Part shown: positions 58,646-64,000 of the stretch, piece after piece | Position numbering within the stretch: the stretch's first letter is position 1 | Layout: every line of letters starts with the position of its first letter | From: Capsicum annuum | Taxonomy: Eukaryota > Streptophyta > Magnoliopsida > Solanales > Solanaceae | Direction: 5' to 3' | Assembly (NCBI RefSeq): GCF_002878395.1 | Contig: NC_061116.1 | Coordinates: forward strand, 123,379,930 to 123,443,929 | Length of the DNA: 64,000 nucleotides | Position numbers and translations under genes: made by a program | Notes under the pieces: generated by a model | The model's input: only the letters and a program-made list of their open reading frames with translations | Databases searched by the model: none | What the model was told of the DNA's origin: nothing

Positions 58646-61327
58646 TGTAACACCCCACATTTCTGGGCTAGAATTTAAATCATTTTTCCTATGCGTACAG
58701 ACAATAACCCATTTATTCTATGTATATACATGTGTTATTAGCAAGTATATGATGTGGTAATGTCTTTGTATAGTGATCGAGGTCATAATACCCCTAACTC
58801 ATAGACGAGTTGAGGACTTTTCTATCGATAGTATTTTGAAAAATGCTCTATCTAGGGTCAAATTTAAATGAGTGTATCTCCCAACATATATCAAATCAGT
58901 TGTCCTAATTATATAAAATAAAAGGTCTCTAAGTCTTCTTTCCAATTCACTTGGTTTCACCTTAATCCGATATCAGAGTGGAAAGTTATAATCATTTTAC
59001 CTCAGCATGTCCGTCTGTCAACAAAGTAACGACTTAAGTTGATAAGCTGTCAACTAAATTGACGAATTATCAGCCCAAATCGTCGGTCTTAAATAGAATG
59101 CCATCAATTTCATCTTCAAAGTGATGACTTAAGGTGATATGATGTCACCTAAGTGATGACTTATCAACCAAGTCGTCAGCCCACTCAAAAAGTCATCAAT
59201 TTAAGCTTCAAACTGACGACTTAAAGTGATAATCCATCACCTAAGTGACGACTTATCAACCCAAGTTGTCAACCAAAAATTTCATTAATTTGATTCAGTT
59301 TTTGTAGGGTATTTTGGTCTTTTCCTCACTTCAAAGACTACCCCTACCACGACTTAAAGCATCATAAGGCGTTATTTTCCTCAATTCAATTACATAACAC
59401 GTTATTTCTTCTTCAACTCCCAAGAACAAGATTAGGGTTTCTTCTTAAGATCATCTCCCAAGAACTTCAAAAATACATTAATCCTTCTTTAAGATAAGCA
59501 AGAATCTACGCTCTCTAAACCAAGAACTTCAAGAAAAGCATCCAAGAACATAAGATTCAATTCATCCTCTTCAAGAAAGAAACCAATAATTAAGTTCCCT
59601 AATCCAAGAATCTCAAGAAAGCTTTCAAGATCATCTCCTAGGGTATCAAAGTCAAGTTATCTACACCAAATCAAGTCTATTAAGGTATGTGGGGTTATGA
59701 AAAAGGATACTTCTTACATCCTTGTGCCCAAAACTTGTTCTTAATTTGAGATTTCATAATTTGCAAATTAGGGTTCATACCTAAACTATTTCATTTTGAG
59801 TTTATGGATTTGTAAGTGATCTAATTATTGAAGTGCATGTTTATCTCATCTATTTACGCTTTGACGTAAATATTTATATCATGAATTGCACTTTTTTATT
59901 GTGAATTGATATTGTTGAATGATTTCAAGATGATTGTTGAGAATGAAGATTTATTATGAAATTCTAAACATTTTAGTACATATGCTTTAAACCCAAGTAT
60001 GAGTTTTGATATTTTAAGAAGTTTATATTTTTAGCATGCTTTAATAAGCAAGTATTCAGACTTTTAAGCAAGATTTGATCTTTTGATCCTCAGCTAAGAT
60101 ATGGAATCCACATTTCAGATTTTATTAAGTTTAAAGTAAACAAATGCATAACTGGTTTTCATTGTAAACCGTTATGCTAGTTTTAAGGTGGATTTCATAC
60201 AGAATGAGCATACAGATTAAAGGGAGTAGTATTTAGCACCGAGTTGGGTTTGTTTCCTAGTTCACAAAACCCAGAACTATGAGCCAACATAGGTATAGAT
60301 TCATATTATTTCCCTATTTATATGATGCAGATACCAATTGTGATCACCTATCTTAGGTTATACTCCTTGGCAAGAGTATGACACCTATCCTTAATATGAG
60401 GCTTTTCCCTTCGGAGAATAAAATATTAAACTCCTTGATAGCTCACATGGTTTATGTTGGTTAGAAGAACCTTCCTAACACAAAAGGAATAAAAGAATAG
60501 TTTTTAGAAACTGAGTGTAAAGGATCACAAATTTACTCAGGTATTGTCTTACATAAGACTTCAGTTATTAGATTTCAAATTTTAGTTTTCATATGATAAA
60601 GGTGAGACCTTTTTACACTTAGCCAGCATGATTTGAAACAAGAATAAGACTGCAACTTTTTAGAAGTAAGTTTGGTGGCTCACAGAATTACCTTTATAAT
60701 TTACTTCTCTTGATTTATGATTTTACAGTTTTGATTACTCAAGCCAAGGTGAGTCACTTACATTTACATGCAGTTTTTTATAGTCTGTATGAATAATGCA
60801 TTATTATTTTACGCATTCACAACCATATGATTATTATATTCCAAAAGTACTGATTTATATATTCGTCTATGTCCTACATTATTTAATAATATTGGTGCTA
60901 GTTGTAGCATGCACATCATAATCAGACAGTTGCAGATTCTAGCCAGCAGGTGATAAGTCCTCCTACTTCGAGGACTTCAGTTAGAGGTTATTCATGTACT
61001 TTACTTTCTTACTCATATTTATTGATTAGTGGTAGTTGGAGTCGCATCCCAGCTATCTATAGTCAGTATAGTAGAAGCTTCATAGACGTCAGTCTGAATT
61101 AGTCATGTATTTTCAGTTCCTCTTTTCAGTTTTATCAGAATATAAAATTATATTAGTATTGTATTTTTCCTAGATTTCATCATGATTATGTTTCCGCACA
61201 GTAAACTCAGTTATTTTATACATATTTTAATAAGTTGCTTAACAATATGCTAGTTCAAGGGTTAGCTTGGGATCACTTGTGGTCCTAAGCATCGTGTGAC
61301 GTCCAGGAGGTAGCCTAAGGGCATTAC
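58646..61327 (-). mobile_element. Element G: solo LTR (about 2.7 kb), minus strand
   Basis: The plus-strand edges are TGTAACACCCC and GGGCATTACA. Read in reverse it begins TGTAATGCCC and shares 'CTACCTCC.GGACGTCACA' and 'GATCCCAAGCTAACCC' with the LTRs of D and C, so it belongs to the same wider group. No second LTR or interior is attached, so it is a solo LTR left by recombination. AAACT precedes it and AACT follows it; the target duplication is clear only over four bases. It splits element F. U3 contains GTGATGACTTATCAACC-type repeats at about 58995-59280. Confidence 0.82.
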
Positions 61328-61439
61328 AAACTGGAGGCATAAATCTTCTCACCTACTTGAGAATCTGACAACAAGAGTCCAAACAAAAGCTCAAGCCAAA
61401 AATGTCTTTATATTCTTAGTATTCTTATCCCCAATTGAG

Positions 61440-62400
61440 CCCAAAATGTGAAAAAAGCTTTGAAAGATGTTGACTGGATCTATTCAATATAGGAGGAGCT
61501 TCAACAATTTGAAAAAAGTAAAGTTTGGCACCTGGTCTCCAGACCTATTGACAGAATAATTTTTGGGACCAAATGGGCATACAAAAACAAGCAAAATAAG
61601 TAGGGTTTATCAACAGAAATAAAGCAAGGCTGATTATTTAAGGTTATAACCAGAAGGAAGGAATTAACTATGATGAAATATTTTCCCTTGTATTAAGGAT
61701 ATATGCTATTAGATTCTTATTGCATTTGCTTCTTATATGGGGTTTAAACTCTTCCAAATGGATCTCAAAAGTGCTTTTTTAAATGGAAACTTAAAAGAAG
61801 AAGTCTATGTTAAGAAACCTCCATGTTTTGAAGATGTAGATTTTCCTCATCATATGGTTAAACTAGACAAATCACTCTATGGTCTGAAGCAAGTACCACA
61901 GGCTTGGTATGAGAGACTTTTAAGTCTCTTCTAGAAAATGGATTTAAAAAAGAAAAATTTGACAATACACTCTTTATAAAGTCCCAAGGTAGAAACTTAC
62001 TAATTTTTCATCTATATTTGGATAGCATAATCTTTGGCGCTACTTCTAAATTACTATGTAAAGAGTTTGCAAAGCTAATGGGGAGTCAATTTGAAATAAG
62101 CATGATGGGTGAACTGAGTTTCTTCCTAGAACTGCAGATCAAGCAAACTTCTCAAGGGACAATGATTTTTTATGAGAAGTACATTAAGAATTTACTAAAG
62201 AAATATAATATGGAAGATTCCAAGCCAATTGAAACTTTAGTTGGAACCATTTCAAAGATGGATAATGATGAATTTGTTCCCTCGGTTAATAAGACCATGT
62301 ATGGAAGGATTATTGGATCCCTACTATATCTCAATGAAAGTAGGCCAGATATTGTATTTAGTGTGGAATGTGTGCCAAATTTCAGGTTTTCCCAAAGGAG
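61440..62400 (+). pseudogene. Element F reverse transcriptase remnant
   Basis: The blocks 'VKKALKDVDWI' (61450), 'IFGTKWAYKNK' (about 61560), 'FKLFQMDLKSAFLNG' (61740), 'YGLKQVPQAWYERL' (61880) and 'SRPDIVFSV' (62340) come in copia order. The catalytic box at 62015-62026 reads YLDS instead of YVDD, so the second Asp is lost. Frames shift at about 61930 and 62010. It cannot copy RNA. Confidence 0.85.
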
Positions 62401-62960
62401 TCTCATTTGAAAAGTGTAAAAAGACTTCTCAAGTATCTGAAAGGGACAGAGGACCTGGTCCTGTACTATCCATCTGGAGACAATTTTGATCTAATAGGCT
62501 ATGTTGATGCTGATTATGCTAGATACTGGGTGGAAAGAAAAAGCATTTCAGGAATGGCTTATTTTTTAATTTCTTAATCTCCTGGGTTCTAAGAAGCAGA
62601 ACTCAGTTGTTTTATCTACTGCTAAAGCTGAGTATGTGGCTACAATTTCTTGTTGTGCTCATTTGTTATGGATCAAACAGCAACTAAAGGATTTTGGGAT
62701 TGTCTCAAACGCTATACTTCTAATGTGTGACAACACAAGTGCTCTTAATATGGCTAGGAATCCAGTAAAGTATAAGAGGACCAAGCATAATGATGTGAGA
62801 CATCATTTTTAGAGAGATAATATTGAGAAGAGAGTTATTTGCATAAAGTTTTGCAAGATTGAAGATTAGATAGCAGACATCTTTACTAAGGTTCTTCACA
62901 AGAAACAATTTATAAAGAACGGGTTGAGGCTGAGGTTGACCAAAATAAACTGACCTATTA
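62368..62960 (+). pseudogene. Element F RNase H remnant
   Basis: The reading 'SVKRLLKYLKGTEDLVLYYP' followed by 'GYVDADYARYW' carries the first RNase H active-site Asp block. 'STAKAEYVA'-like coding follows at about 62615 and 'DNTSALNMARNP' at about 62728, then 'TKHNDVRHHF' at about 62780, but in shifted frames with several stops. Confidence 0.75.
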
Positions 62961-64000
62961 GATGAATCAGTTGTTCCCTAAAATTGGCTATGATCAGGAG
63001 ACAAGTATCCTTGATAAAATATGTACTTGTTAGTCTAAATAAGTATCATACTTTTGCAGGTACACATGCATGGGAATAACTTTGGAAGAGAACTGTTCTG
63101 GCAAACAAAAATTTGAGGACTCACTCAAGAAAGAGAGGGACCTGGTCCCATCTCTCAAGTTAGTATCAGGAATGTGAATTTTTTTGTTCTTTTAGAAAAA
63201 ACATGTCTTCTCTCTCTTTATGTAAGAAATTTTTCTTATCCTAATAGAAAAGATGAGTCACCCCAAAATTTATATTGATCATATCTCATTCTTTCAAAAA
63301 TCCCTTTCTTGTGCTTACTCATTCCCTTAAATCTTGTCATACCCAAACCTTTTCTTGTCAAAAAAAAATCTTGTTATAAATAGCCTTTTTGTGACAAGGA
63401 TTTCTAAATGTCTGCTAATTCCCCTATTATCGTGTCTCTAAAGGACTCTGAACATAGCACAGATAAAAATTCTCTCTCAAATCTTCTTGAAAAATATCTT
63501 TTTTCTCCTACCCTTCCAAAGCCAAACTCCTTTTCACTCAACTTGTTAAAGAAGATTCATTCTTAAAGCTTTATAACCTTTCTGGTAGTATATTAATGGA
63601 TGGTTCCTGGGTTGCTAAAAATCTTATCTTTCTATTAAATAGCCCAAGAAAAAATGTCTTTGGTCCTAAGAAACAAGATGTCAGTAAGATAACAAGAAAC
63701 CTTAGAGAGAAGTCTAGAAATTCTACTAAGATGTAGTAGATTTCTGAAGGACCTGGTCCTAAAAAGAGGAAAATAACTTAAGAAGAACCTATCAGTGTTT
63801 CTAAAAAGGAAAATTGAGAGAAAGAAGGAAAGTTTGTGTCTAAAGAACTGTGAAATAGGTTCTTGAGAAATCAAAAGGTGCTAAATGGGAGGATCTTTGA
63901 ATCAAGTGTATTAACAAAACCAGGTATGATAGAATTAGATGAGCTTGTAAAACATTAAATATGGATCTATCTTATAAAAGAAATGATTCCCACAGTATTT
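62961..64000 (+). other. Region downstream of element F pol, with possible extra reading frame
   Basis: At about 63411 a frame starting MSANSPIIVSLKDSE reads for about 45 codons. Near 63740 a 'SEGPGPKKRKIT' phrase with a nuclear-localisation-like PKKRK appears. Some copia lineages (SIRE/Maximus) carry a third, env-like or other reading frame after pol, so this may be its remnant. No LTR edge was seen before the window ends. Confidence 0.35.

Larger units (their letters stand above)
54856..64000 (+). mobile_element. Element F: decayed Ty1/copia retrotransposon, plus strand
   Basis: The order gag, protease, integrase, reverse transcriptase, RNase H (integrase before reverse transcriptase) is that of Ty1/copia. 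Wording such as 'LPKNFWVE', 'SAFLNGNLKEEVYVKKPP' and 'YGLKQVPQAWYERL', plus possible coding downstream of RNase H, resembles the SIRE/Maximus lineage (inference). The 5' LTR and gag start are missing at the E junction. Pieces are 54856-57290, 58566-58645 and 61329-64000, interrupted by mitochondrial DNA and solo LTR G. The 3' LTR was not seen and may lie beyond the window. Confidence 0.85.

Overview
The window is repeat-dense nuclear DNA from a flowering plant, almost certainly a Solanaceae species. Capsicum fits best, because pepper-type genomes are dominated by long-LTR Del/Tekay elements like these, but that is inference. The clues are a TS-type SINE with its TTG tail, three copies of a nightshade-type hAT-like MITE, and several chromovirus-like Ty3/gypsy elements with LTRs of about 1.9-2.7 kb. 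Only one convincing intact protein-coding gene is visible: a single-exon dirigent-family gene on the minus strand at 25303-25878.

First nest (1134-23653). An old plus-strand Ty3/gypsy element (A) has its 5' LTR at 1134, gag start at 3203 and 3' LTR at 22505, which runs into an assembly gap. Two minus-strand LTR elements sit inside it. B (3332-13050) lies in A's gag and carries worn gag and pol. C (15189-20844) lies at the end of A's RNase H and has two LTRs but only about 0.8 kb of non-coding interior. Both insertions are flanked by near-matching 5-bp target duplications, and A's reading resumes across each of them.

Middle (23754-42162). This is AT-rich intergenic DNA with two Stowaway-type MITEs, the dirigent gene, two 100-N gaps bracketing a second copy of a 360-bp sequence, a 5'-truncated LINE, a short solo-LTR candidate with a perfect 5-bp target duplication, the TS-type SINE joined to LINE coding remains, three hAT-like MITE copies, a 478-bp tandem duplication with a G-rich tract, and a decayed plus-strand L1-type LINE (36880-41340) whose 3' part is tandemly duplicated.

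Second nest (42163-64000). LTR fragment E is split by D (43728-54263), the best preserved element here: a minus-strand chromovirus-like Ty3/gypsy with 2.7-kb LTRs and a perfect CTCAG target duplication. E then runs abruptly into a decayed plus-strand Ty1/copia element (F), probably SIRE/Maximus-like. F carries a mosaic mitochondrial insertion (about 57290-58565) with atp1 and atp4 pieces, and a 2.7-kb solo LTR (G).

No CRISPR array, tRNA, rRNA or gene cluster was seen. The most unusual cross-cutting signal is that all six long LTR families (A, B, C, D, E, G) carry a family-specific GC/CpG-rich repeat patch at an equivalent place in U3, followed by a conserved short motif. Boundaries of decayed elements were read by eye and may be off by tens of bases where stated as approximate.
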